A stretch of 64,000 bases of DNA from NCBI GenBank assembly GCA_910574965.1, contig CAJTDB010000012.1:1-64000 (forward strand), read 5' to 3'. The notes below the pieces were generated by a model. It was not told the DNA's origin. It ran no database searches and saw only the letters and a program-made list of their open reading frames with translations. Of this stretch, positions 36,541-44,852 are shown one piece after another. Position numbers and translations under genes: made by a program. The stretch is from Lachnospiraceae bacterium. Its GTDB lineage: Bacteria; Bacillota; Clostridia; Lachnospirales; Lachnospiraceae. Position 1 is the stretch's first letter. The number at the start of each line of letters is the position of its first letter.

Positions 36541-37077
36541 ATGCAGTATACAAGAGAGGCTGCCATTGCACGTCTGCTGAAGAGTTTTGAGACTTATTAT
36601 AATATTCACAGATTTCCTGAGAACGAGACTCCGATCACAGCCCGCTGTGATTTTTTTGAGCATTCACAAAAATATGTGCTCTCGCAGAAGGCAGAACTCT
36701 GGTCCGCGGACTGTGAGGAATTTCTTTACTTGCTGGACATTCCCCGTCTGACGCTTCCGCTGTATGAGCAGTGGCGGGACTATATCCGGGAGGAAGGCAT
36801 GAAACTTCTGCATATCGGTCCGGGACATATGTATTCTTTTATCACACCGGTTTTTGTCTGTGATACCTGTGATGAGGATGCGCGAAAGGCATTGAAAAAA
36901 TGCCGCATTTATAAAAGTTTTCATTTTTCGCTCCATGGCTGGATGGATTTTCATACTGCGGTGGTAGATCTTGAAAGAGGCAGGATTGATGCAAATCGCA
37001 GCGGCCATAATACGGCGAAAATTTTGAAAAAAGTACTATATTCGCAAACCAACAAAAAGAAGGGAGAGTTAGTATGA
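36541..37077 (+). CDS. Unknown protein translationally coupled to cstA
   Basis: 178 aa, soluble, mixed charge. I do not recognise the family. It begins MQYTREAAIARLLKSFE, has cysteines at CDFFEHSQ, WSADCEEF, VCDTCDEDA and KKCRIYKS, and contains an HFSLHGWMDFH segment rich in aromatic and His residues. No membrane segment and no P-loop. GGAGAG precedes the ATG at 36541; an in-frame start at 36505 lacks a good RBS. Its stop overlaps the cstA start (ATGA), so the two are made together; it could be a regulator or stabiliser of the transporter (inference). Confidence 0.7.
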   Translation: MQYTREAAIARLLKSFETYYNIHRFPENETPITARCDFFEHSQKYVLSQKAELWSADCEEFLYLLDIPRLTLPLYEQWRDYIREEGMKLLHIGPGHMYSFITPVFVCDTCDEDARKALKKCRIYKSFHFSLHGWMDFHTAVVDLERGRIDANRSGHNTAKILKKVLYSQTNKKKGELV

Positions 37078-38798
37078 ATTCACTAGTACTTCTGATCGTC
37101 AGCGTTGCTGTGCTGGCTGCAGGCTATATTTTATATGGCGGCTGGCTTTGTAAACAGTGGGGCGTAGGCGAGAGTAAACAGGAGACGCCGGCACATATCA
37201 TGGAAGACGGCGTTGATTATGTTCCGGCAAAAGCGCCGGTCCTTATGGGACATCATTTTTCCTCTATTGCAGGAGCAGGACCGATTACCGGCCCCATTAA
37301 TGCAGCATTATTTGGATGGCTTCCGGTCACCCTCTGGATCTTAGTGGGCGGCATCTTCTTCGGAGGCGTACATGATTTTGGAGCGCTGTTTGCATCCATT
37401 CGTCATAAAGGACAGTCTGTAGGAGAGATTATTTCTGCCAATATGAGCCGCCGGGCAAAGAGACTGTTTTTGATCTTTGCATATTTAACGCTGCTTCTGG
37501 TAGTGGCAGCTTTTGCATCCATCGTTGCTTCTACTTTCGGAGTAAAGCTGGATGATGCAGGAATGGTGGACTATGCAGCGTCTGCGTCCAACGCGTCCGT
37601 TGCCATGGTATCTCTGCTGTTCATTTTAATTGCCATCGTATTCGGCTTTTGCGTCTACAGAAGAAATGCACCGATGTCCGTGGCGTCGGTAGTAGGAGTG
37701 CTTGCCATCGTTCTGATTATGGCAGTAGGCATGAACTGGCATCCGATCTATCTGACCAATAATCAGTGGATGCTCATTGTGGGAATCTATATTGCCATTG
37801 CTTCTGTTACGCCTGTGTGGATTCTGCTTCAGCCCCGCGATTATCTAAGCTCCTTTTTGCTGTATGCCATGCTGATTATCGCGGTTGTAGGCGTTGTGGG
37901 GGCGCATCCGGCCATCGATGCGGAACTTTTCCCGGCGTTTGCCGGCTTTGCAGTGACCAATGAGAGCACAGGAGTGACCTCTTATCTGTTTCCGGTGCTG
38001 TTTACCACAGTCGCCTGCGGCGCTATCTCCGGATTTCACTCGCTCGTATCTTCCGGAACCACTTCTAAGCAGTTGGATAAGGAGTCGGATGCAAAACCGA
38101 TTGCCTACGGCGGTATGCTTCTGGAGTGTGTGCTGGCAGTGCTGACTCTGTGTGCCATTGCCTATGCAAGAAAGATCGGCACTACCGCAGGGGCAACGGA
38201 TATTTTCGCAGGCGGTATTGCAGGCATGGTAGCGGCTATTCCTGGCCTTAAGGGCACTCAAAATGTACTTTATACCCTGCTGGTCCTTACTTATTCTGCA
38301 TTCTGTCTTACTTCTCTGGATACGGCTACTCGTCTGGCACGTTTTATGTTTCAGGAGTTCTGGCTGGAGCCGGGACAGACGGTAAAAGATGTGGACAGCG
38401 GCTGGAAGAAGACACTGGTCAATCCATATGTGGCTACTGTTATTACCGTAGTCATCGGTATTGCCCTTGGTATGACGGGATATGCAAAGATCTGGGGACT
38501 GTTCGGAGCGGCAAATCAGCTTCTGGCGGGTCTGGGTCTTCTGGCAGTAGCGGCATGGCTTGGGAACATCGGACGGAACAATAAGATGTTCCTGCTGCCG
38601 ATGGCGTTTATGATGGTAGTCACGATCTGTTCGCTGATTCTGACGGTCAAAGATCAGGTTGGTCTGATTACAGCCGGAGGAGCAGATTGGGGTCCCTATG
38701 CCCAGGCAGTTCTTGCAACACTTCTGATTGTGCTGGCTGTGATCCTCGTCATCGAGGGAGTGCAGACACTCATGGGCAGGAAGGCAAAAGAAGCCTGA
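37074..38798 (+). CDS. cstA: Carbon starvation protein CstA (peptide/pyruvate transporter family)
   Basis: 574-aa polytopic membrane protein with about fifteen hydrophobic helices. The start APVLMGHHFSSIAGAGPITGP (about 53-73) and the later FHSLVSSGTTSKQL are signatures of the CstA family. E. coli members import pyruvate or peptides when carbon is short. The substrate here is not determined. Strong promoter 36425, strong terminator 38828. Confidence 0.93.
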   Translation: MNSLVLLIVSVAVLAAGYILYGGWLCKQWGVGESKQETPAHIMEDGVDYVPAKAPVLMGHHFSSIAGAGPITGPINAALFGWLPVTLWILVGGIFFGGVHDFGALFASIRHKGQSVGEIISANMSRRAKRLFLIFAYLTLLLVVAAFASIVASTFGVKLDDAGMVDYAASASNASVAMVSLLFILIAIVFGFCVYRRNAPMSVASVVGVLAIVLIMAVGMNWHPIYLTNNQWMLIVGIYIAIASVTPVWILLQPRDYLSSFLLYAMLIIAVVGVVGAHPAIDAELFPAFAGFAVTNESTGVTSYLFPVLFTTVACGAISGFHSLVSSGTTSKQLDKESDAKPIAYGGMLLECVLAVLTLCAIAYARKIGTTAGATDIFAGGIAGMVAAIPGLKGTQNVLYTLLVLTYSAFCLTSLDTATRLARFMFQEFWLEPGQTVKDVDSGWKKTLVNPYVATVITVVIGIALGMTGYAKIWGLFGAANQLLAGLGLLAVAAWLGNIGRNNKMFLLPMAFMMVVTICSLILTVKDQVGLITAGGADWGPYAQAVLATLLIVLAVILVIEGVQTLMGRKAKEA

Positions 38799-38827
38799 TT
38801 ATAATACTATAAATATATGAAAATAAA

Positions 38828-38888
38828 ACATCCCTGCAAAGTTTCCTGCCTATTGGGCAGAGGGAAAATTTTGCAGGGATGTTTTTTT
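38828..38888. terminator. Bidirectional terminator between cstA and the RpiR gene
   Basis: ACATCCCTGCAAA (38828-38840) pairs perfectly with TTTGCAGGGATGT (38870-38882), followed by seven T on the plus strand and by TGTTTTATTTTC on the minus strand. An inner TTTCCTGCC/GGCAGAGGGAAA hairpin stacks inside. Confidence 0.88.
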
Positions 38889-38895
38889 GTGCAGC

Positions 38896-39753
38896 TTACA
38901 TCATCTTTTCGGTGATGATCTGAGAGGTTTTTTGTTTGTTTTCGTCTGCTTTGTCGCCGAGCAGCCGATAGACTTCTGCATACAGGATATCAATCAGAAA
39001 AAGCTGTGCGGTTTTGGCAGCAATGGATCCTCCTTCCAGGGGACCTTCGTTGGCGCCGCAGAGCAGCAGCGAGGAGGCATACTGAGCGGCCGGGGACTTT
39101 AGAAACTGTGTGATAAATACTACGTAGACTTTGGAGCTGTGACAGATCTTGGCGATCTCGATACAGTCTTTGGTGATACCGGAGTTGGAGAAGATTACGG
39201 CCATATCGCCCTCTCCTAAAAGGGCGGCCTGAGTCAGCTGCATATGGGCGTCTGTATTGTAAATGACGTTTGGAAGAATCTTGATTAGCTTGTTGCGAAA
39301 TTCGCTGGCACTGGTGCCGGAACCGCCGAAGCCGAACAGATTAATTGTCCGGGCAGTTAAAAGCGTGTTGACTACTTTGGGAATGGCTTTAAAATTCAGC
39401 GTTTGAAAAGTCTGCTCCAGAGCGGAGCGATAGGCGTACAGAACATTCGCGGCAGTGTCCCTGCAGTTGTTTGTATCGATAACGTTGATCGTCTCCTTTT
39501 GCCTGGCCGCTTCCGGCGAAGCGGCACTGAGTGCCAGAGAGAGCTTAAAATCCTGGTATCCTTTCAGTTCCAGCGTACGGCAAAAACGAAAGACGCTGGT
39601 TTCTCCCACGTCGCAAAGCCTGGAAAGGTCTGTGATGGTCGAATTGAGAGCAGTCTGGGGGGAGGAGAGGACGAAATCCGCCACCTTTTTTTCTGCTTTT
39701 GTCATTTGCGAGTATTTTCCGGTGATCTCTGTCATCAGGTTCGTCGTGGTCAT
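38896..39753 (-). CDS. RpiR-family regulator of the amino-sugar operon
   Basis: 285 aa. An N-terminal RpiR helix-turn-helix domain (about 1-77, with VADFVLSSP and LSRLCDVGETSVFRFCR) is followed by a SIS sugar-phosphate-binding domain (about 110-250, LFGFGGSGTSASEFRNK and AVIFSNSGITKDCIEIA). It is divergent from the ABC/nanE/nanK operon and is very likely its local regulator, sensing a phosphorylated amino sugar such as ManNAc-6-P or GlcNAc-6-P (inference). GGAGGT precedes the ATG. Confidence 0.9.
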   Translation of the reverse strand: MTTTNLMTEITGKYSQMTKAEKKVADFVLSSPQTALNSTITDLSRLCDVGETSVFRFCRTLELKGYQDFKLSLALSAASPEAARQKETINVIDTNNCRDTAANVLYAYRSALEQTFQTLNFKAIPKVVNTLLTARTINLFGFGGSGTSASEFRNKLIKILPNVIYNTDAHMQLTQAALLGEGDMAVIFSNSGITKDCIEIAKICHSSKVYVVFITQFLKSPAAQYASSLLLCGANEGPLEGGSIAAKTAQLFLIDILYAEVYRLLGDKADENKQKTSQIITEKMM

Positions 39754-39814
39754 CAGGATACCTCCGTTTTCTGTCTACGGCCGCTGACGCGGTAAAGTTT
39801 TTCGTTCATTAAGA

Positions 39815-39842
39815 ATTATAACATAAAAAACGGGGATGTCAA
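39815..39842 (-). promoter_or_regulatory. Promoter of the RpiR gene
   Basis: Minus strand: perfect TTGACA (39842-39837), 16-bp spacer, perfect TATAAT (39820-39815), with TG one base before the -10. Leader about 60 nt. Confidence 0.82.
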
Positions 39843-40028
39843 AGGAAACACTAGCGTCATCCCTTTCTATTTTTTTGCATAATAGAAAAAGAAAAAATTT
39901 TATTTATTATAAAAAAGAAATATTTTTTATTTTAAAATAACCAAGTGAATTTTGAATTAAATTGGTAAAAAATGTGATTATAACTAAAAATTATTAGAAT
40001 AAAATGGTTATAATATAAAAAATAACGA

Positions 40029-40057
40029 TTGACAGAACGGTAAGAGAGTGATAATAT
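40029..40057 (+). promoter_or_regulatory. Promoter of the amino-sugar ABC operon
   Basis: Perfect TTGACA (40029-40034), 17-bp spacer, TAATAT (40052-40057). The transcript leader of about 130 nt contains the inverted repeat at 40102-40135. Confidence 0.75.
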
Positions 40058-40101
40058 AGGTTTTGCAAGAGAAAATATTCTGCCAATATAAAATCTTTAT
40101 A

Positions 40102-40135
40102 TTGAAAATTTTTACAAAAAAGAAAAAATTTTCAA
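40102..40135 (+). promoter_or_regulatory. Perfect 12-bp inverted repeat in the ABC operon leader, candidate RpiR operator
   Basis: TTGAAAATTTTT (40102-40113) and AAAAATTTTCAA (40124-40135) are exact reverse complements separated by 10 nt. They lie about 40 bp downstream of the predicted start of transcription, where a repressor roadblock or an RNA hairpin could act. The GAAAA/TTTTC half-sites recur at 44778-44790 in the same operon. Confidence 0.5.
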
Positions 40136-40191
40136 AAATGAAAAAGGGGGTTGAATTGGCAGAAAACCAGAGAAAAAGGAGGAACTGGGAA

Positions 40192-41523
40192 ATGAAAAAG
40201 AAGATCGTAAGTATGCTCTTATGCGCGACGATGGTTTCTGTCATGTTGGCTGGCTGCGGCGGAAAGAATGAAGAAACCGGCGGAGGAAGCGGGGCAGACA
40301 GCGAAAGCACGGCAGCTTCTGACGACAAGCCCTTTGCAGGGGAGAAACTGACCGTGCTCTATATGTCCGGTGTGTATGCGGATGCGGCAAAGAGCATTGT
40401 GGACGAGTTTGAGGCAGAGACCGGAGCGACAGTGGAAGTGGTGGATTTTCCATATACTACGCTCCATGAGAAAGCACTTCTGGACCTGACCAGCGGGACT
40501 GGCTCTTATGATATTATCGATGTGGCAAGTCAGTGGGACGGAGAATTTGCTCCTTATATGACCGACCTGGGTCCGCTGATGGAAAAGGACGGATACACCA
40601 CGGATGTATTTATTGAAAATGTATTTGCCAACAGCGGATCCTGGCAGGGAACGACCATTGGAATCCCCAATGCCAGTACGCCGCAGCTTTTTGCCTATCG
40701 GACGGATCTTCTGCCGGACGGACTTCCGGATACATGGGAAGAGTATCGGGCAATGGCGAAAGAGCTGACGGATAAGGACAGCGGCATGTACGGAATCTCC
40801 GTTTCCGCGACGACCGGGCAGCTTGGCGGAACTTTTGACTATGTGCTCTGGTCCATGGGCGGTGCCTGGGCAGACGAGGACTGGAATGTAACTATCGATT
40901 CCCCGGAGACAAGAGCAGCGCTGGAGCATTTGAAAGAAATCCAGGATTATGCGGATCCGTCCATTCTCTCCTGGGGAGTAGAGGAGTCCACCAAGGCATT
41001 TTTGGACGGCAATGCGGCAGTTTGTGAGGCATGGCCGACACTGGGACTGGTTCAGGCGGCAGACGATGAGAGTCAGTCCAAAGTGGCAGGAAAATGGGCA
41101 CTGAGCCTGATTCCTCATGACAAGACAGGAGCAACGCTTCTGAGTGCATGGGACGTATCGATTCCGGCAGCTTCCAAAAACCAGGAACTGGCATGGGAAT
41201 GGGTCAAGATGTATACAAGCGAAGAAAACCAGAATAAATTCTATGATGAATTTGGTATCCTTTCTCCGAGAAAAGCATTCTGGGAGCAGGACGGTATCAA
41301 GGGGACTTATATGGATACCGTAAGAGAAGCGCTGAATACTGCCAATATGTGGTGGAGAGTGCCTGCTTCCACAGAAGTTGACACTATGCTGAATACGGTG
41401 GTCAGTGAATATATGTCCGGACAGACGGATCTGGAAACTGCGGTACAGAAGATGAAGACCGGTATCGAAGAGGCATTGAAAAATGCACCGCCGGAAGAAG
41501 GTACAAAGAATTATAACCTTTAA
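40192..41523 (+). CDS. ABC transporter sugar-binding lipoprotein (family 1)
   Basis: 443 aa from the ATG at 40192 (AGGAGG 9 nt upstream). Signal peptide with lipobox VMLAGCGG, so a lipid-anchored receptor outside the membrane; a Gly/Ser/acidic linker follows. The fold is that of family 1 solute-binding proteins (LTVLYMSGVYADAAKSIVDEFEAETGATVEVVDF). It is first in the operon with two permeases, an SGNH hydrolase, nanE and nanK, so the ligand is probably sialic acid, a derivative of it, or ManNAc. The longer frame to 40063 is leader. Confidence 0.9.
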   Translation: MKKKIVSMLLCATMVSVMLAGCGGKNEETGGGSGADSESTAASDDKPFAGEKLTVLYMSGVYADAAKSIVDEFEAETGATVEVVDFPYTTLHEKALLDLTSGTGSYDIIDVASQWDGEFAPYMTDLGPLMEKDGYTTDVFIENVFANSGSWQGTTIGIPNASTPQLFAYRTDLLPDGLPDTWEEYRAMAKELTDKDSGMYGISVSATTGQLGGTFDYVLWSMGGAWADEDWNVTIDSPETRAALEHLKEIQDYADPSILSWGVEESTKAFLDGNAAVCEAWPTLGLVQAADDESQSKVAGKWALSLIPHDKTGATLLSAWDVSIPAASKNQELAWEWVKMYTSEENQNKFYDEFGILSPRKAFWEQDGIKGTYMDTVREALNTANMWWRVPASTEVDTMLNTVVSEYMSGQTDLETAVQKMKTGIEEALKNAPPEEGTKNYNL

Positions 41524-41577
41524 TTCTGGAGAACATAGTTGCTGCAGGTGTCTGGCCGTCAGAAATGACAGAGCGGG

Positions 41578-41609
41578 ATGGGGCTGACGGAAAACGCAGC
41601 CCCATTTTT
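41578..41609 (+). terminator. Attenuating hairpin between binding protein and permease
   Basis: ATGGGGCTG (41578-41586) pairs with CAGCCCCAT (41597-41605), followed by TTTTTA. Partial termination here would give more binding protein than permease, a common arrangement in such operons. Confidence 0.72.
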
Positions 41610-41645
41610 ATAAACAGGGAAAAAGAATTAAGAATGGAGACGATT

Positions 41646-42560
41646 ATGGCGAAAAAGAAAAGTACCCCGTCTGCGATAAGAAAAAGCAGAAGTGACAAAG
41701 TTGCTTCCTGGCTGTTCGTGACGCCGACGATGATCTTTCTCGGAATTACGGCGCTGCTGCCGCTTTTGTATTCTGTATATCTGAGTTTTTTCAGGCTGAA
41801 ACTGAATCTGCCCAATGCAGTGCCGGAATTTACCGGTTTTTCCAATTATATTAAGATGCTGACCGATGAGACGCTGCGCATCAGTACTACAAATACCCTG
41901 CTGTTTGCGGTAGTGTCTGTAGCGCTGGAAGTGGTGGTAGGTCTGATGGTTGCCATGGCATTTTGCTCGGACAAAATGTGGGCCAGATGTGCCACTTCTG
42001 TATTTCTGATTCCGACGATCATGGCTCCGGTGGCAATTGGTACCCTCTGGAGAATGATGCTGGATGCTACTACGGGAATTATCAATTATTTTCTGAGTTT
42101 TTTCGGTGTGCCGAGTATCACATGGCTCAGCAGCCCCAAGACGGCGATGCTGTCGGTGATTCTGGTCAATGTGTGGCAGTTGGCGCCCTGGGTGACGATT
42201 ATCTGTGCGGCAGGCCTGAAGTCTATCTCGCCGGATATGCTGGAAGCGGCCTGTGTGGACGGAGCTTCCAACGGAACGATTTTCCGGCGGATCGTACTTC
42301 CCATGATTGCGCCGCTTCTGACCATTGTGGTAATGCTTCGGTTTGTGGACGCTTTTAAAGTATTTGATACCGTTTATGTGATGACCAACGGCGGACCGGG
42401 TACTGCTACGGAGATGCTTCCTAACTATATTTATAAGCAGGGACTGCGGTTCTTTGATGCGGGATATTCTGCGGCTTTGGCGATCGCATTTGTACTGGTT
42501 ATGACCGTGGTAACCGTCGGATTCCTGAAGCTTAGAGACAGACTGGAGGCGGAGATATGA
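41646..42560 (+). CDS. ABC sugar permease, MalF type
   Basis: 304 aa with six membrane helices. The EAA loop that docks the ATPase is visible as LEAACVDGASNGTIFRRIVLP (about 198-218). The ATG at 41646 follows GGAGACG; an upstream ATG at 41634 is possible. It overlaps the second permease by ATGA. No ATPase gene is in the cluster, so a shared MsmX-type ATPase from elsewhere must serve it (inference). Confidence 0.92.
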   Translation: MAKKKSTPSAIRKSRSDKVASWLFVTPTMIFLGITALLPLLYSVYLSFFRLKLNLPNAVPEFTGFSNYIKMLTDETLRISTTNTLLFAVVSVALEVVVGLMVAMAFCSDKMWARCATSVFLIPTIMAPVAIGTLWRMMLDATTGIINYFLSFFGVPSITWLSSPKTAMLSVILVNVWQLAPWVTIICAAGLKSISPDMLEAACVDGASNGTIFRRIVLPMIAPLLTIVVMLRFVDAFKVFDTVYVMTNGGPGTATEMLPNYIYKQGLRFFDAGYSAALAIAFVLVMTVVTVGFLKLRDRLEAEI

Positions 42561-43432
42561 AAAGGAAAACAAATACCAAATTACCTACCGTTGACAATAT
42601 CATCGGCAATTTTGCCGGCCGTCCCATCCGGATCATCATCGTAGTAGTGTCTTTAGTCATGATTTTGTTTCCGCTGTACTGGCTGCTTACAAGTTCTCTG
42701 AAGATCAAGGGAGAATATTTGTCGAATCCGCCGGTGGTGGTTCCCAGTGTACTCACAGGGGAGAGCTATCGTTCGGTGTTTGGGAAGGATCATATGCTGG
42801 AGATCTTTTTGAATACGTTCATAGTGGCAGCAGCTTCCACCGCGATCTCCGTGGTGTTCGGCAGTATGGCTGCGTACGCAGTGGCAAGGGGGAGCATTGG
42901 AAAACAGGCGAAAAAGATCTTCGGCCTCTGGTTTATGGTACAGAAAATGTATCCGGCCATCGCAACGGCCATCCCGGTATATCTGGTCATGCGTACCCTT
43001 CATCTGATCGATACAAGGACCGCTTTGGTAATTATGAACACCAGCTTTAATCTGCCGCTGGTTATCTGGCTGATGATGGGCTTTTTTGAACAGCTTCCCA
43101 AAGAACTGGAAGAATCAGCTATGCTGGACGGATGCGGATTTACCAGAAGATTTTTCCTGATTATATTTCCGCTGACCAAACCAGGAATGATCGCTGCGGC
43201 AATTCTGGCATTTGTAGGTGCGTGGAACGAGTTTTTGTTTGCCTGCATTTTAAGTATCAACAAATCCAAGACGCTGCCGGTGCTGATTGCAGGCTTTATT
43301 ACAGACCGCGGTCTGGAATGGGGTCCAATGGCTTCTACAGCAGTGATTACATTGGTGCCGGTGCTGATTCTTGTGTGGGCGCTTCAGAAACATTTTGTGC
43401 AGGGACTTGCTATGGGCGCAGTGAAAGGATAG
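42557..43432 (+). CDS. ABC sugar permease, MalG type
   Basis: 291 aa with six membrane helices. EAA loop LEESAMLDGCGFTRRFFLIIF (about 182-202), and the MalG-type end GMAVGAVKG-like (GLAMGAVKG). It is coupled to the MalF-type partner by a 4-bp overlap and followed 9 bp later by the SGNH hydrolase. Confidence 0.93.
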   Translation: MKRKTNTKLPTVDNIIGNFAGRPIRIIIVVVSLVMILFPLYWLLTSSLKIKGEYLSNPPVVVPSVLTGESYRSVFGKDHMLEIFLNTFIVAAASTAISVVFGSMAAYAVARGSIGKQAKKIFGLWFMVQKMYPAIATAIPVYLVMRTLHLIDTRTALVIMNTSFNLPLVIWLMMGFFEQLPKELEESAMLDGCGFTRRFFLIIFPLTKPGMIAAAILAFVGAWNEFLFACILSINKSKTLPVLIAGFITDRGLEWGPMASTAVITLVPVLILVWALQKHFVQGLAMGAVKG

Positions 43433-43441
43433 GGAGAAACC

Positions 43442-44074
43442 ATGAGAAAAAGAATCGTATGTTATGGAGATTCCAATACCTGGGGCTATGATGCGGTCAC
43501 GGACGGACGTTTTCCGGAGGACGTGCGCTGGACCGGGAAGCTTCAGGAACTTCTGGGGGAAGAATACTGTATCATCGAAGAAGGACTGTGCGGACGTACG
43601 ACTGTGTTTGAAGATCCTCTGAACGAAGGACTGAATGGACTGACGTATCTGTATCCGTGCCTGATGTCCCATGGTCCTCTGGATCTGCTGGTGATTATGC
43701 TTGGCACCAATGACAGCAAAGAACGGTTTTCCGCAACACCGAAGAACATTGCGGATGGGATGAAGCGGCTGGTCAAAAAAGCAAAAGAAGCAGAAGATGC
43801 CTGGAGGAACGAACCGCAGATTCTGGTCGTGGCGCCTGCTCCCATTGAGGCGCCGTGTGAACAGTCCAAAGTGGCCGGAGAGATGGGAAAGTGTGTGGAA
43901 CGCTCTCAAGGACTGGCGGCGGAATTTGAACTCTGTGCAGAGCTTCTTGGCTGTGATTTTCTGGATGCGGCGCCGTATGTGACGATGAACACCATTGACT
44001 ATATGCATCTGGACCGGGAGAGTCACAGCCGTTTCGCGCACAAGCTGGCGGAAATTATCCGAAGAAAGGTATAA
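43442..44074 (+). CDS. SGNH/GDSL hydrolase, possible sialate O-acetylesterase
   Basis: 210-aa cytosolic esterase. Block I YGDSNTWG gives the catalytic Ser11, block II the Gly in EGLCGRTT, block III is MLGTNDSKE with Asn, and block V is DYMHLDRESH with Asp and His. No signal peptide. Its place between a sugar transporter and nanE suggests it removes O-acetyl groups from imported sialic acid or amino sugar (inference); an arylesterase-like activity is the safe family-level call. Confidence 0.88.
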   Translation: MRKRIVCYGDSNTWGYDAVTDGRFPEDVRWTGKLQELLGEEYCIIEEGLCGRTTVFEDPLNEGLNGLTYLYPCLMSHGPLDLLVIMLGTNDSKERFSATPKNIADGMKRLVKKAKEAEDAWRNEPQILVVAPAPIEAPCEQSKVAGEMGKCVERSQGLAAEFELCAELLGCDFLDAAPYVTMNTIDYMHLDRESHSRFAHKLAEIIRRKV

Positions 44075-44081
44075 TGTGAAA

Positions 44082-44768
44082 ATGAAAAACGTAGAATCGG
44101 TACATAAAAAACTGATCGTATCCTGTCAGGCACTTCCCCATGAACCGCTGCATTCGTCCTACATTATGGGACGGATGGCGGCAGCGGCGAAGGAAGGCGG
44201 TGCAGCCGGAATCCGGGCCAATACAAAAGAAGATATTGCAGAGATCAAGAAAAATGTGGATCTTCCGGTTATCGGTATCGTAAAAAGAGATTATCCGGAC
44301 AGCCAGGTGTTTATCACACCAACCATGAAGGAGATCGAGGAGCTGGTGGAGGCGGAAACGGATATTATTGCCCTGGACGCTACCTGCCGTACAAGGCCGG
44401 ACGGACAGTCGCTGGATGAATTTTACCGGGAAATACGGGAAACCTATCCGGAACAGCTTCTGATGGCAGACTGTGCGACTTTGGAGGAGGCACTGCACGC
44501 GGACGAACTGGGGTTCGATTTTATTGGTACGACGCTGGTGGGATATACCCAGGAAAGCCGGGAACTGAAGATCGAAAACAATGACTTTGAACTGATCCGG
44601 AAGCTTTTAAAAGAGGCGAAGCACAAAGTCATCGCAGAGGGGAATATCAACACACCGGAAAAAGTGCGCCGGGTCATGGACCTTGGTGTATACAGTGTGG
44701 TGGTAGGATCAGCAATTACAAGGCCGCAGCTTATCACCAGAACTTTTGTAGAGGCGCTGGAAGCTTAA
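44082..44768 (+). CDS. nanE: N-acetylmannosamine-6-phosphate 2-epimerase
   Basis: TIM-barrel enzyme that turns ManNAc-6-P into GlcNAc-6-P, feeding NagA/NagB. About 228 aa. Signatures: LIVSCQALPHEPLHSS, GAAGIRANT, VIGIVKRDYPDS with the catalytic Lys, and TLVGYT near the phosphate site. The start is either the ATG at 44082 or a GTG at 44076, which is better spaced from AAAGG. It is followed by a palindrome and then nanK. Confidence 0.94.
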   Translation: MKNVESVHKKLIVSCQALPHEPLHSSYIMGRMAAAAKEGGAAGIRANTKEDIAEIKKNVDLPVIGIVKRDYPDSQVFITPTMKEIEELVEAETDIIALDATCRTRPDGQSLDEFYREIRETYPEQLLMADCATLEEALHADELGFDFIGTTLVGYTQESRELKIENNDFELIRKLLKEAKHKVIAEGNINTPEKVRRVMDLGVYSVVVGSAITRPQLITRTFVEALEA

Positions 44769-44769
44769 T

Positions 44770-44800
44770 GCGTGCGTGAAAACGGTTTTCCGATGCACGC
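44770..44800 (+). repeat. Nested palindrome between nanE and nanK
   Basis: GAAAAC-G-GTTTTC (44778-44790) is a perfect palindrome, and GCGTGC (44770-44775) and GCACGC (44795-44800) flank it as a second inverted pair. It starts one base after the nanE stop. It may be an internal operator (RpiR or CcpA-like, the core resembling a cre half) or an mRNA hairpin. Confidence 0.5.
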
Positions 44801-44852
44801 CGGCAGAACGACAAAATGCCGGATTAGAACAGAGGACAGTCAGGGGGAACAT

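Larger units (their letters stand above)
39754..40191. other. AT-rich divergent control region of the amino-sugar operon
   Basis: This 438-bp gap holds no gene that I can support. It has the RpiR-gene promoter on the left and the ABC operon promoter and a 12-bp inverted repeat on the right. In the middle is a weaker inverted repeat, ACCAA (39940-39944) with TTGGT (39962-39966), within a run of A and T. An upstream frame of the solute-binding gene (from 40063) covers only its leader. Confidence 0.75.

Noticed and set aside
41628-42572. Minus-strand open frame of 314 codons opposite the first permease.
   Set aside because: Rich in His, Arg and Gln in a way typical of antisense frames; the plus frame is a clear MalF-type permease.
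44778-44791. GAAAACGGTTTTC region considered as a CcpA cre site.
   Set aside because: It lacks the right-hand CA of the cre consensus; kept only as an unspecific palindrome.
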